Below, one piece after another: positions 16,872 to 27,433 of a DNA stretch of 64,000 nucleotides. Numbering within the stretch: the stretch's first letter is position 1; each line of letters begins with the position of its first letter. The translations under genes were made by a program, and so were the position numbers. The notes under the pieces were generated by a model, which made no database searches, was not told where the DNA came from, and was given only the letters and a program-made list of their open reading frames with translations. The DNA comes from Neomegalonema sp. (GTDB taxonomy: Bacteria > Pseudomonadota > Alphaproteobacteria > Rhodobacterales > Rhodobacteraceae). The stretch covers positions 62,001 to 126,000 of the forward strand of contig NZ_JAQTXI010000005.1 of NCBI RefSeq assembly GCF_028688855.1, in the 5' to 3' direction.

Positions 16872-17606
16872 CTAATCCGCCTGCGAGGTCAAGGCCTGTA
16901 AAAATCTGGTCAAATCCGGGGCGACATGGGCGATTTGTGGGCCGTCCGCGCCTTTCTGCGCCCAGGGAGAGGGCGAAGGCACGTAAACCGTGCGCATGCC
17001 CATCTCGTGGGGGATGATCAGATTGCGGGCGGCGTCCTCGAACATGGCGGCGCGGCGCGGATCATAGCCGCCGCGCTCGGCGGCGAGCTCGAAGGCGCGG
17101 CGATTGGGCTTGGGCTCATGATCGAGGTCGGCCACGGTGAAGACCTGCGCGAAGAGGCCGTCTATGCCGACGCGCTTCAGCAGGCGTTCGGCGTGGGTGG
17201 GATGGGCGTTGGTGTGGACGAAGAGCCGCCCCGGCAGAGCCGCCAGCGCCTTGGCGAGGGCGGGATCCGGCGCGACGGTCTCGATGGGCACATGGTCGTG
17301 GGTCTCGGCCATGAAGGCGACGGGATCGACGCCGTGATGGATCGCCAGCCCGCGCGCGGTGAGGCCGTATTCCTCCAGATATGCGTGCTGGAGCTTGCGG
17401 GCCTCTTCGAGATCGAGGCCGAGGAGATCGCCGATCCAGGCGGTCATGTTGGCTTCGGCCTCGGTCCAGAGGCCGGGGGTGTAGGGATAGAGCGTGTTGT
17501 CGAGATCGAAGACCCAGGCCTCGACCTGAGCGAAATCCTCGCGGAGCGCGCGGCGGACGGCGGGATCCGAGAGGTCGGGCGGGGGGATCCGGGTCGGGGG
17601 GAGCAT
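16872..17606 (-). CDS. HAD-family pyrimidine 5'-nucleotidase-like phosphatase
   Basis: A 244-residue HAD hydrolase. The start at 17606 follows GGAGAA by 8 bases. Motif I is VFDLDNTLYPYTP (nucleophile and acid/base Asp), motif II is LFVHTNA, motif III lies in DLDHEPKPNRRAF, and motif IV is AAMFEDAARNL. The NTLYP variant and cap size match the SDT1/PPM1-like pyrimidine 5'-nucleotidases that dephosphorylate UMP/CMP-type substrates. Those families are promiscuous, so the substrate is uncertain. It lies between the RND adaptor and serS on the same strand, 127 bases downstream of the serS stop. Confidence 0.8.
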   Translation of the reverse strand: MLPPTRIPPPDLSDPAVRRALREDFAQVEAWVFDLDNTLYPYTPGLWTEAEANMTAWIGDLLGLDLEEARKLQHAYLEEYGLTARGLAIHHGVDPVAFMAETHDHVPIETVAPDPALAKALAALPGRLFVHTNAHPTHAERLLKRVGIDGLFAQVFTVADLDHEPKPNRRAFELAAERGGYDPRRAAMFEDAARNLIIPHEMGMRTVYVPSPSPWAQKGADGPQIAHVAPDLTRFLQALTSQAD

Positions 17607-17733
17607 GGCGGGTTCTCCTGCAAGGGGCCTTGCGGGAGCCTTGCCCCAACTCGCCGGGGAAGGCGAGGGATTTTCAGGAGGGGGCCGCCTCCGCAAACCT
17701 GCGGAGACGACTTGCTCAGGTTTCAGGAGCGGA

Positions 17734-19023
17734 TCAGCCCAAAGTCCCCTCAGCCGTGAGGAGCGTCGCGCCGCCGAGATAAGGCGACAAGGTCGCGGGC
17801 AGCTTCACCGAGCCGTCCGCCTGCTGGCCGTTCTCCAGCACGGCGATGAGCGTCCGGCCCACCGCCAGTCCCGAGCCGTTCAGCGTATGCACGAATTCCG
17901 GACGACCCTCCACCTCGCGACGGAAACGCGCGTTCATCCGCCGCGCCTGAAAGGCTCCGCAGACCGAAACGCTCGAAATCTCGCGGAACATGTCCTGACC
18001 CGGAAGCCAGACCTCCAGATCATAGGTCCGCTGGGCCCCGAAGCCCGTGTCGCCCGCGCTCAGCTCCATCACGCGATAGGGAAGCTCAAGCTTCTTCAGG
18101 ATGTTCTCGGCGCAATCGGTCATGCGCGCCTGCTCCGCGAGCGAATCCTCGGGCGTGGTGACCGACACCATCTCCACCTTCTCGAACTGATGCTGGCGCA
18201 GGATGCCCCGCACGTCGCGACCCGCCGAACCCGCCTCCGAACGGAAACATTGCGTCAGGGCGCAAAAGCGCAGAGGCAGGACCCCCGGCTCCAGAATCTG
18301 GCCCGCCACGAGGTTCGTCAAGGTCACCTCGGCCGTCGGCACCAGCCAGTGGCCGGTCGTGGTCTCGAAGGAATCCTCGGCGAATTTCGGAAGCTGGCCC
18401 GTGCCGTAGAGCGTTTCGGGCTTCACCAGAACCGGCGACCAGATCTCCTGAAGGCCATGCTCGTTCAGATGCGTGTCCAGCATGAATTGCCCGAGCGCCC
18501 GCTGAACCCGCGCGATCCCGCCCCGCAGGATCGTGAAGCGCGCCCCGCTCAGACGGCCCGCCGCCTCGAAATCGAGCCCGCGCGCGGCGGGGATCTCGAA
18601 ATGCTCCAGCGGCTTGAAGTCGAAGGCGCGCGGAGCCCCCCAGCGGCGGGCCTCGCGGTTGGCGGTCTCGTCGGGGCCGTCGGGCACGCTGTCGAGCAGG
18701 GTGTTGGGCAGCGTCTCCAGACGCGCCTTGAGCCTGGCCTCCGCATCCCTGGCGGCGGCCTCCAGAGCGGCGATCTCGTCCTTCTTGGCGTTGACCAGAT
18801 CCCGCAGGCGTGTGAATTCGGCTTCGTCGCCTTTGCCCTTGGCCGCGCCCGCCGCCTTCGAGGCCGCGTTGCGTTCGGCGAGGGCCGTCTCCGCCGCCGC
18901 GATGGCCGTCCGCCGCCCGGAATCCAGAGCCAGCAGCTCCGAGGACTGCGCCGAGGCTCCGCGCCGCAGAAGAGCGCGGTCGAAGGCTTCGGGGTCGTCG
19001 CGGAGGGCTTTCAGATCCTGCAT
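17734..19023 (-). CDS. serS: Seryl-tRNA synthetase
   Basis: A 429-residue class II aminoacyl-tRNA synthetase. The start [22 protein letters not shown] at 19023 is preceded by AGGAG. The N-terminal tRNA-binding coiled coil spans about residues 25-105. Catalytic motif 2 is [26 protein letters not shown], and the motif 3 region is [23 protein letters not shown] ending with [20 protein letters not shown]. It charges tRNA-Ser and tRNA-Sec. Open reading continues far upstream of 19023, but that stretch lacks SerRS similarity and a ribosome site. Confidence 0.96.
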   Translation of the reverse strand: MQDLKALRDDPEAFDRALLRRGASAQSSELLALDSGRRTAIAAAETALAERNAASKAAGAAKGKGDEAEFTRLRDLVNAKKDEIAALEAAARDAEARLKARLETLPNTLLDSVPDGPDETANREARRWGAPRAFDFKPLEHFEIPAARGLDFEAAGRLSGARFTILRGGIARVQRALGQFMLDTHLNEHGLQEIWSPVLVKPETLYGTGQLPKFAEDSFETTTGHWLVPTAEVTLTNLVAGQILEPGVLPLRFCALTQCFRSEAGSAGRDVRGILRQHQFEKVEMVSVTTPEDSLAEQARMTDCAENILKKLELPYRVMELSAGDTGFGAQRTYDLEVWLPGQDMFREISSVSVCGAFQARRMNARFRREVEGRPEFVHTLNGSGLAVGRTLIAVLENGQQADGSVKLPATLSPYLGGATLLTAEGTLG

Positions 19024-19273
19024 GGCGGGCTCCTGAAAAGATTTATGGTTTTTTGCGCAGGCGAGCGCCACGCAAATTCCTAAACCCTCATGGGGTGCCG
19101 GGACTGATAGTTTCCGCATGGGCGGAGATCGCCGTTTTCTCCGGCGAAACGGCGCGGGCGTCAAGCGCACAAAGGAGACGCTCCGCAGGATCTTTGCGGC
19201 GCCTGCGAGATGGACGTTGGACTTCATCCGGTTTTCGGCGATTCTCATGCGTCCCGAGCCCCAGGAGACTCCG

Positions 19274-20374
19274 ATGACCCAAACGGCCGACAGCGCGCGT
19301 CTGCGCGACCTCACCTATGCGGTGGCTCTGGCCATCATGGTGGGCTGGCTGCTCTACATCGGGCGCGGGATCCTCATGCCGGTGGCCATGGGGGTGATCT
19401 CGGCCTATCTGCTGACCGGCGCCTCCGACCTGATCGGGCGGCTGCCGCTGCTGAACCGGACGCCCCCCTGGCTGAGGCAGATGCTGGCGCTCTGCTTCTT
19501 CGCCTTCGCGCTCTGGGTTCTGGCCAAGCTGATCATCGCCGGAGCCTCGACGGCGGCGGCCTCGCTGCCGACCTACGAGAAGAACCTCGCGGCGGCCTTC
19601 GCCGCTCTGGCCGACCGCTTCGGCGTCGACGGATTCAACGACTGGGCCGCCCTGCGCGAGATGACCCTCGCGCGGGTGAACCTGCAGCAGACGCTCACCA
19701 GCGTCCTCGCCTCGACGGCGGGATTCGGCTCGCAGCTCTTCCTCGTGATCATGTACGCCGCCTTCATCCTGCTCGAGCGCGGCGGATTCGCCGCCAAGAT
19801 GGCCCGCGTCATGGGCGGCACGGCCCAGGCTCAGGCGCCTCTGGGCATGCTCGCCGAGATCAACGCCCAGGTCGGGCGCTATCTGGCGGTCAAGACCATC
19901 ATCAACGTGATCCTCGCCCTGATCTCCTGGGGCGTGATGATCGGCATGGGCGTGGAGCTGGCCTCCTTCTGGGCGGTGCTGATCGGGGTGGTGAACTACA
20001 TCCCCTATTTCGGCGCTCTGGCGGCGGTGGCCTGTCCGGCGCTGCTGCACCTCGCCCAGACGGGGTCGCCCGAATACGCCCTGCTGCTGCTGATCCTGCT
20101 CAGCGTGCCGCATGTGCTCTTCGGCTACGTCTTCGAGCCGCGCATGATCGGGCGTTCGGTGAATCTCAGTCCGCTGGTGGTGGTGCTGGCTCTGGCGGTC
20201 TGGGGGGCGCTCTGGGGCGTGGCGGGGGCGGTGCTGGCCATTCCGCTCACGTCGGTGCTGATGATCCTGCTCTCGGTCTTCGTGGGGGGGCGGCGTCTGG
20301 CGGCGCTCATGACCGCCGACGGGCGCGTCAGCGGCGTCGGCGGCGCCGGAGAGCGCAGGCGCGAGGACTTCTGA
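19274..20374 (+). CDS. AI-2E family transporter (TqsA/PerM-like)
   Basis: A 366-residue polytopic inner-membrane protein. The ATG at 19274 lies 6 bases after AGGAG. Hydrophobic segments include [52 protein letters not shown] and [26 protein letters not shown], the last carrying the family's conserved LWGxxGAxLAxPLT ending. Members have been linked to autoinducer-2 export or Na+/H+ antiport; which applies here is unknown. It is divergent from serS across 250 bases in which I see no gene. Confidence 0.88.
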   Translation: MTQTADSARLRDLTYAVALAIMVGWLLYIGRGILMPVAMGVISAYLLTGASDLIGRLPLLNRTPPWLRQMLALCFFAFALWVLAKLIIAGASTAAASLPTYEKNLAAAFAALADRFGVDGFNDWAALREMTLARVNLQQTLTSVLASTAGFGSQLFLVIMYAAFILLERGGFAAKMARVMGGTAQAQAPLGMLAEINAQVGRYLAVKTIINVILALISWGVMIGMGVELASFWAVLIGVVNYIPYFGALAAVACPALLHLAQTGSPEYALLLLILLSVPHVLFGYVFEPRMIGRSVNLSPLVVVLALAVWGALWGVAGAVLAIPLTSVLMILLSVFVGGRRLAALMTADGRVSGVGGAGERRREDF

Positions 20375-20378
20375 AGAC

Positions 20379-20423
20379 GGACGAAGGGCGGACGTCCCCG
20401 CGACGCCCGCCCTCCTTCGGTCC
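20379..20423. terminator. Imperfect hairpin between convergent genes
   Basis: GGACGAAGGGCGG (20379-20391) can pair with CCGCCCTCCTTCGGTCC (20407-20423) with a bulge. It lies just after the AI-2E transporter stop and before the stop of the glycine-rich DUF1521 gene, so it could end transcription from both sides. There is no T tract. Confidence 0.4.
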
Positions 20424-20446
20424 GGTCCTGCGCGGAGGCCAGGGCC

Positions 20447-21445
20447 TCAGCGATGGCCTTCCTTGTGGTTCACCAGCTGCTGGCTGACGGGCTTGCCGTC
20501 GATGGTCCAGCCGCGGCCCGCCTGCTGCGCCGTGAAGGCGCCGTCCGGCGTGACGCTGTCCAGCCAGCGGCCCGCGGTGCGCGACTGCTGGATCTGGAGG
20601 TTGTTGGCGCCGTCGTACTTGTCGCCGAGCCCGGTCACCGCGATGGCGTTGCGGCCGCGGGTGATCGCCAGGGTGGAGGACATGGTCTGGTCGCCGTTCC
20701 CGAAGGGCACCGTGCCCACCGAGATCTTCGTGCCGTCCTCGAGGCGGAAGGTGGAATCCTTCTTGAAGTCGAAGTCGGTCTTGCCGTCGTTGCCGACGTC
20801 GACGTGCGGGTCGCCCCAGACGCGGGTCTGCGCGTCGTACTTGTTGTCGGTGAGGGTCCAGACCGAATTCTGCTCGTTCAGCGCGATGGAGTAGCGGTCG
20901 CCCAGATTGATGGTGCCCTTGCCGTCCTTGACGTCGGAGACCGACCAGTTCGAGGCCTGCGGACGTCCGCCGTGGCCATGGGAGGAGGGGCCGCCGTAGC
21001 CGCCATGGCCGTAACCCTGGCCGCCGCCGAAGCCGAAGCCGCCGCGTCCGCCGCCGAAGCCGTATCCGGAGCCGTAGCCGCCGACGTTGACGCCGACGTT
21101 GACGTTCTGGCCATGGCCGCCGTAGCCGCGCCCGCCGCCGAATCCGGAGCCGTAGCCGCCGCCGAAGCCGCCGACGTTGACGCCGACGTTGACGTTCTGG
21201 CCGGCGCCGCCGAAGCCGTAGCCGCCGCGTCCGCCGCCGACGTTCACGCCGACGCTGACGTTCTGGCCATGGCCGCCGTAGCCGCGTCCGGCGCCGGAGC
21301 CGCCGAGGTTCCGGCCGTGGCCGCCGCCGAAGCCGCCCTTCGAGGCGGAGCCGTAGCCGTAGCTGAAGGAGCCGAAGGAGGCGCCCGACTGGCCTCCGAA
21401 GCCGAAGCCGCGGCCGAAGCCGGAGCTGAGAGCGTTCACGCCCAT
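20447..21445 (-). CDS. Glycine-rich protein with DUF1521 metal-inducible self-cleavage domain
   Basis: A 332-residue protein; the ATG at 21445 follows GGGGAAAG. Residues 1-150 are Gly-rich, with repeats of GYGGHGQNVNVGVNVGG type. There is no signal peptide. From about residue 158 it matches DUF1521, including WTLTDNKYDAQTRVWGDPHVD. GDPHVD (residues 211-216, nucleotides 20798-20815) equals the self-cleavage site known from the rhizobial effector NopE1, where Ca2+ triggers cutting between D and P. The next residues, VGNDGKTDFDF, resemble a Ca2+ loop. The start region MGVNALSSGFGRGFG is shared with the neighbouring DUF4114 gene. Cleavage here is inferred from the motif. Confidence 0.82.
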   Translation of the reverse strand: MGVNALSSGFGRGFGFGGQSGASFGSFSYGYGSASKGGFGGGHGRNLGGSGAGRGYGGHGQNVSVGVNVGGGRGGYGFGGAGQNVNVGVNVGGFGGGYGSGFGGGRGYGGHGQNVNVGVNVGGYGSGYGFGGGRGGFGFGGGQGYGHGGYGGPSSHGHGGRPQASNWSVSDVKDGKGTINLGDRYSIALNEQNSVWTLTDNKYDAQTRVWGDPHVDVGNDGKTDFDFKKDSTFRLEDGTKISVGTVPFGNGDQTMSSTLAITRGRNAIAVTGLGDKYDGANNLQIQQSRTAGRWLDSVTPDGAFTAQQAGRGWTIDGKPVSQQLVNHKEGHR

Positions 21446-21578
21446 GATGATCTTTCCCCTTGACGCCAGGACGCCCAAGCGCGACGGCGCGCCCTGATGA
21501 GTTCGAAGCTTCGGGGGATCAGGGCGGAGAAGCTCCTCGAAATCCTGACCGCGCTCCGAAGCGCCGCGCATTCCACAG

Positions 21579-21643
21579 ATGATATGTATCGAAAGAAAAC
21601 AGTGCAACGTAAGTAATTGGGGTTTTAGCCCCAAAATGGGGCG
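21579..21643 (-). promoter_or_regulatory. Promoter and upstream box of the DUF1521 gene
   Basis: On the minus strand, TTGCAC (21602-21607) and TATCAT (21579-21584) are separated by exactly 17 bases. Twenty bases upstream of the -35 lies CGCCCCATTTTGGGGC (21628-21643), an imperfect palindrome. The neighbouring DUF4114 gene has the same -35/-10 spacing and a matching box (CGCCCTCTTTTGGGGC) at the same distance. The box centre would fall near -63, a usual activator position. The 334-base gap between the two genes otherwise contains only the untranslated leader, including a second conserved stretch at 21513-21536. Confidence 0.75.
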
Positions 21644-21779
21644 ATTTACAAAATAGGGAAATTGACATACGGAATATATCTCGATTCGTTTCGAGACGAG
21701 CCTCCGCGCGCAAGGGCGCGAAGGCTCCCGCATCAGGTCGACGCGGCGGATCCTCCGGGGGATCCGTCAGGCCGGGAGG

Positions 21780-22715
21780 TCAGCCCCAGGGCCCGCGAGA
21801 GCTCCTGTTCCTGTCCACATGCAGGATCACGTCGTTGAAGTCGCGGTCGCCGCCGTTGGTCAGATCCTCGAAGGCGATGGTCCCGGACTGGCCGTTCCAG
21901 GCCTGCCGGGCGTGGTTGATCCCGTCGGCGTTCAGATTCGAGCCCCAGTTATGGAACACCGTCTGTCCGGCGGGCTTGCCGTTCACGGTCAGGGCGAGGC
22001 CCTGGGCGCCCACGTTCGCGCGGCCGCCCTGCGCGCCCACGAAGCCGAGCTGCGCGCCCGAGCCGAGGCCCTTGGCCCAGTCGGAGCCGTTCTGCACGAG
22101 GAAGAAGCCCAGCTGGCTCCCCGGACGCACGCCCTGGATCCGGGTCGAGCCGCCGAGCGAATCATGTGCGCTGTCCGAGATCAGCCGCGGATTGGAGATG
22201 TTCCCCCGGCGGTCGACTTCATAGACGCCCACCGCGTTGTCGTAGCCCGCCGAGGCGCGGGGGTCGAAGGCGACGTTGTAGCTCTGGCCGGGCCGGGGGC
22301 GCGGCTGGCCCGGATGGGGCTCGCCGACCGCGATCCCGCGTCCGCCGCCCCAGCTCCCGAAGCCGCCCCCGAAGCCGCCTTGTCCGCGTCCGCCGCCGTA
22401 GCCGCCGATTCCGATGTTGATGTTCGTGTTCCGGCCATGACCGCCGTAGCCGCCGCTGAATCCGCCGTAACCGCCCTGGCCGCCGATTCCGATTCCGATG
22501 TTGACGTTCGTGTTCTGACCGTAGCCGCCGCCGTAGCCGTGGCCCGGCGCCTGACGTCCGCCGGCGCCGCCGACGTTGACCGACAGATTCACGCCGGAGT
22601 TCGCGCCCTGGCCGTATCCGCCCCTGGGGGCGGCGCCATGGCCGAAGGAGGCGCCCGGCCGACCGCCGGAGCCGAAACCGCGGCCGAAGCCGGAATGAAG
22701 AGCGTTCACGCCCAT
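21780..22715 (-). CDS. Glycine-rich protein with C-terminal DUF4114 domain
   Basis: A 311-residue protein with no signal peptide. The N-terminal MGVNALHSGFGRGFGSGGRPGASFGHG closely matches the adjacent DUF1521 protein and is followed by Gly-rich repeats such as GYGGHGRNTNINIGIGGYGGG (to about residue 135). The C-terminal part (about 145-305) carries the DUF4114 hallmark IAFEDLTNGGDRDFNDVILHV, an Asp-rich probable Ca2+ site often found in secreted adhesin-type proteins. DUF4114 proteins often use type I secretion, but no transporter is adjacent. Shared start, leader and promoter indicate duplication of the N-terminal half with exchange of the C-terminal domain. Confidence 0.8.
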   Translation of the reverse strand: MGVNALHSGFGRGFGSGGRPGASFGHGAAPRGGYGQGANSGVNLSVNVGGAGGRQAPGHGYGGGYGQNTNVNIGIGIGGQGGYGGFSGGYGGHGRNTNINIGIGGYGGGRGQGGFGGGFGSWGGGRGIAVGEPHPGQPRPRPGQSYNVAFDPRASAGYDNAVGVYEVDRRGNISNPRLISDSAHDSLGGSTRIQGVRPGSQLGFFLVQNGSDWAKGLGSGAQLGFVGAQGGRANVGAQGLALTVNGKPAGQTVFHNWGSNLNADGINHARQAWNGQSGTIAFEDLTNGGDRDFNDVILHVDRNRSSRGPWG

Positions 22716-22847
22716 GATGATCTTCCCCTGTCACATGCGGACGGAGCTGCGCGAAGGCCCGTCCGGACGATTTCGACCCTCCGGGAGATCGGGGCGGAGA
22801 AGCTCCGTTCCGATTGAACCTCCCGGGCGTCGCGCATCTTGCAGGGG

Positions 22848-22912
22848 ATGATATGTCTTGAAATGGAACAGTTCAACTGGGCGTATCCAGTAAATCGCCC
22901 CAAAAGAGGGCG
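22848..22912 (-). promoter_or_regulatory. Promoter and upstream box of the DUF4114 gene
   Basis: On the minus strand, TTGAAC (22871-22876), 17 bases and TATCAT (22848-22853). Twenty bases upstream of the -35 lies CGCCCTCTTTTGGGGC (22897-22912), matching the box of the DUF1521 gene at the same distance. The leader also shares GGGGCGGAGAAGCTCC-like sequence (22783-22806) at the same distance from the ATG as in the paralogue. Confidence 0.75.
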
Positions 22913-22941
22913 TTTCGCGGGAATCTTCGCCCGACGCGCCC

Positions 22942-23952
22942 TCAGGCCCGCAGATCCACCACCACGCGTCCGCGCACCCCGCCCTTGAGGATCTCGGCGC
23001 CGAGCCGCGGCAGATCCTCCAGCGCGGCGGGCTGGATCATGGCTTCGAGCTTCTCCATGGGCAGATCCCGCGCCAGACGCGCCCAGTAGACCTCGCGTTC
23101 GGCCCGCGAGCGCATCACGGATTCGATCCCCAGCAGATTCACGCCCCGCAACAGGAAGGGCGTCACGCTGGCGCCGGTCATCTCGGAGCCCGCCGCCAGG
23201 CCCACCGCCGCCACCGAGGCGTCATAGCGCATCTGCTTGAGGATCCGCCCGAGCATGGCCCCGCCCACGGCGTCGACGCAGCCCGCCCAGCGCTCGGATT
23301 CCAGCGGCTTGTCGTTGGGCTCGGAAAGCTCGCCGCGCGGAATCAGCGTCTGGGCGCCGAGGTCGCGCAGATAGGCCTCCGTCTCGGGCCGCCCCGAGAC
23401 CGCCGCCACCCGGTAGCCGAGATTCGCCAGAACCGCCACCGCCACCGAGCCCACGCCGCCCGCCGCGCCGGTCACCAGCACTTCGCCTTCCTTGTCGGGG
23501 GTGAGGCCATGGGCCTCCAGCGCCAGCACCGACTGCATGGCGCTCGTGCCCGCCGAGCCCACCGCCATGGCCTGCCGCGTCGAGATGGCTTCCGGCAGCT
23601 TCACCAGCCATTCGCCCGGCAGACGCGCCTTTTCGGCGTAGCCGCCCCAACGGATCTCGCCCACGCGCCAGCCGGTCGAGACCACGCGGTCTCCGGGCCT
23701 GAGGCGGGGGTCGGCGGTCTCCAGCACCGTTCCCGCGAGGTCCACGCCGGGGATATGCGGATATTCCCGCACGATGCGTCCGCGCCCGCAGAGCGCGAGC
23801 CCGTCCTTGTAGTTCAGCGTCGAGAACTCGACCGCCACCACGGTGTCTCCGTCGGGCAGGAGGGCTTCGTCCACCTGCTCGACGGCCGCGACGGGCGGAG
23901 CCTTGGGGTTCGCGGGATCGGTCTGGCGCAGCATGAGGGCGCGGAAGGCCAT
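22942..23952 (-). CDS. acuI: Acrylyl-CoA reductase AcuI-type zinc-free MDR oxidoreductase
   Basis: A 336-residue medium-chain dehydrogenase/reductase of the YhdH/AcuI group: FSTLNYKDGLALCGRGRIVREYPHIPGVDLAGTV near the N-terminus, the NADPH loop VTGAAGGVGSVAVAVLANLGY, and the C-terminal GVNLLGIESVMRSRAEREVYWARLARDLP. AcuI reduces acryloyl-CoA to propionyl-CoA with NADPH. The ATG at 23952 is preferred over 23961, because the AGAGAG site directly abuts the latter. It is divergent from the propionyl-CoA carboxylase alpha gene, so the two form a logical pair: one makes propionyl-CoA and the other consumes it. Confidence 0.88.
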   Translation of the reverse strand: MAFRALMLRQTDPANPKAPPVAAVEQVDEALLPDGDTVVAVEFSTLNYKDGLALCGRGRIVREYPHIPGVDLAGTVLETADPRLRPGDRVVSTGWRVGEIRWGGYAEKARLPGEWLVKLPEAISTRQAMAVGSAGTSAMQSVLALEAHGLTPDKEGEVLVTGAAGGVGSVAVAVLANLGYRVAAVSGRPETEAYLRDLGAQTLIPRGELSEPNDKPLESERWAGCVDAVGGAMLGRILKQMRYDASVAAVGLAAGSEMTGASVTPFLLRGVNLLGIESVMRSRAEREVYWARLARDLPMEKLEAMIQPAALEDLPRLGAEILKGGVRGRVVVDLRA

Positions 23953-24056
23953 GAGCTTCATCTCTCTTGCAAAAGGGCGCGACGGGCGGGAAGGGCGAAT
24001 CCTGAAGGGCTCCGCCGGAGGCGGCGAGCGTCCGGGAAAATCCCGAGGCAACTTTC

Positions 24057-24097
24057 TTTACAATCTCCTGTCGGTTTTTTGCAAATCTGTTGACAAG
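24057..24097. promoter_or_regulatory. acuI promoter overlapping a TTTGCAAA regulator box
   Basis: TTTGCAAA at 24078-24085 is followed after four bases by the weaker TTGACAAG (24090-24097). This matches the TTTGCAAA-N4-TTTGCAAA layout known for short-chain acyl-CoA regulators of the ScfR/PccR group. On the minus strand TTTGCA (24080-24085), 17 bases and TGTAAA (24057-24062) form a plausible acuI promoter whose -35 lies inside the box. A further near-copy CTTGCAAA is at 23966-23973 in the acuI leader. Confidence 0.6.
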
Positions 24098-24204
24098 CCA
24101 CAGGCGCCATGCGAGCGAAACGGGGTTTCGCTGCGCTGCACATGACGGGAATCGAGCCGGTTCCCGTGTCTCATTCATCGAATGCCATGGGGGACGGACC
24201 GGGG

Positions 24205-26214
<2,010 letters not shown>

Positions 26215-26300
26215 GCCGCCGAGACTGCTTCCCGGGCGCCCTCCGGAGCGGGGGCGCGCCCTGACCGACGCAGACTCCGGACGCGATTCGCCCGGACAAG

Positions 26301-26329
26301 GCCCCGCGCCCCTTTCGCAGGCGCGGGGC
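26301..26329 (+). terminator. Strong hairpin after pccA
   Basis: GCCCCGCGCC (26301-26310) and GGCGCGGGGC (26320-26329) form a perfect 10-bp stem with a 9-base loop, 87 bases after the pccA stop. No U tract follows (TTCGCC), so termination strength is uncertain. Confidence 0.5.
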
Positions 26330-26460
26330 TTCGCCTATCTGTGACGCAGGGAGCGCAAGGGGCGCGCGGCGCTTTTCGTCTCCCGCGTCTTGCGTCGGGG
26401 GCGGGGCTCCCGCTATGCAGGATGCGCCCGCCACCCGTCTCCCGTCTTCAGAGGATCGTC

Positions 26461-27420
26461 ATGCTCAGCAATTCCGGCGCTTCCGCCGAGGCTCTCGTCA
26501 AGGACGGGACCGAAGCCAGCTTCATGCAGGATGTGGTGGAGGCCTCGCGCCGCACGCCGGTGATCGTCGATTTCTGGGCGGAGTGGTGCGGCCCCTGCAA
26601 GACCCTCGGCCCCGCCCTTGAGAAAGCGGTCAAGGCCTATGGCGGCAAGGTCCGCATGGTCAAGATCGACGTGGACAAGAACCGCGCCATCGCCGCGCAG
26701 ATGCGCATCCAGTCGATTCCGGCGGTCTTCGCCTTCGCGGGCGGACGTCCCGTGGACGGATTCGTCGGCGCCCTGCCGCCCAGCGAGCTCAAGACCTTCC
26801 TTGACGGCGTGATCGCCAAATCCGCGCCCCTGCTCGGCGGAGAGGCCGGAGCCGCCGGAGGCCTCGAAGAGGACGAAGGCCCCAGCCCCGAAGAGATCGC
26901 CGAGGTGCTCGCCGCCGCCGACGAGGCTCTGGCTCACGGCGCCATCGGCCAGGCCGCGCAGGTCTACGCGCAGGTGCTCCAGATCGCTCCCGACAACCTG
27001 ACGGCTCTGGTGGGGCTCTCGCGCGCCTATTCCCGGAGCGGCGACATCGCCCGCGCCCGCGAGATCCTCGCCCAGGCTCCCGAGGGCAAGGCCGACGACG
27101 CCTCGATCCTCCAGGCCCTGGCGGCTCTGGACCTCGCCGAGGAGGCCCAGGCCCTCGCGCGGCGCATGAGCGAATTCGAGACGAGGCTCGCGAAGGATCC
27201 CGACGACCACGAAGCCCGCTTCGACCGCGCCATGGCCTTCCTCGGTCAGGAGAAGCGTCAGGAGGCCGTGGACGAACTGCTCGAACTCTTCCGCCGCGAC
27301 CGCGAATGGAACGAACAGGCCGCCCGCACCCAGCTTCTGAAGCTCTTCGACGCCTTCGGCGCGAAGGACCCCATCACGCTGGCGGGTCGTCGTCGTCTGT
27401 CCTCGCTGGTCTTCTCCTGA
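26461..27420 (+). CDS. cnoX: Thioredoxin-TPR protein, CnoX/YbbN type
   Basis: A 319-residue fusion of an N-terminal thioredoxin fold (about residues 15-125, active site WCGPC at C43/C46, cis-Pro in QSIPAVFAF) with a C-terminal helical tetratricopeptide-like region (140-319, ADEALAHGAIGQAAQVYAQVLQIAPDNLTALVGLSRAYSRSGDIARARE). This is the CnoX/YbbN layout, a holdase that protects proteins from oxidation and passes them to GroEL. E. coli CnoX lacks the WCGPC dithiol; this one keeps it, as other alphaproteobacterial members do. The ATG at 26461 follows AGAGGA. It is first of a three-gene run with the Lon-N and Trm112 proteins. Confidence 0.88.
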   Translation: MLSNSGASAEALVKDGTEASFMQDVVEASRRTPVIVDFWAEWCGPCKTLGPALEKAVKAYGGKVRMVKIDVDKNRAIAAQMRIQSIPAVFAFAGGRPVDGFVGALPPSELKTFLDGVIAKSAPLLGGEAGAAGGLEEDEGPSPEEIAEVLAAADEALAHGAIGQAAQVYAQVLQIAPDNLTALVGLSRAYSRSGDIARAREILAQAPEGKADDASILQALAALDLAEEAQALARRMSEFETRLAKDPDDHEARFDRAMAFLGQEKRQEAVDELLELFRRDREWNEQAARTQLLKLFDAFGAKDPITLAGRRRLSSLVFS

Positions 27421-27433
27421 GGGACGCCGCCTC

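Noticed and set aside
19024..19314. An N-terminal extension of SerRS up to 19314
   Set aside because: The extra residues have no SerRS similarity, and AGGAG precedes the ATG at 19023.
24109..24204. Longer start for PccA at 24109 or 24187
   Set aside because: The added residues do not match the family, whose conserved start is MFxKILIANRGEIA; they would also lie over or next to the regulator box.
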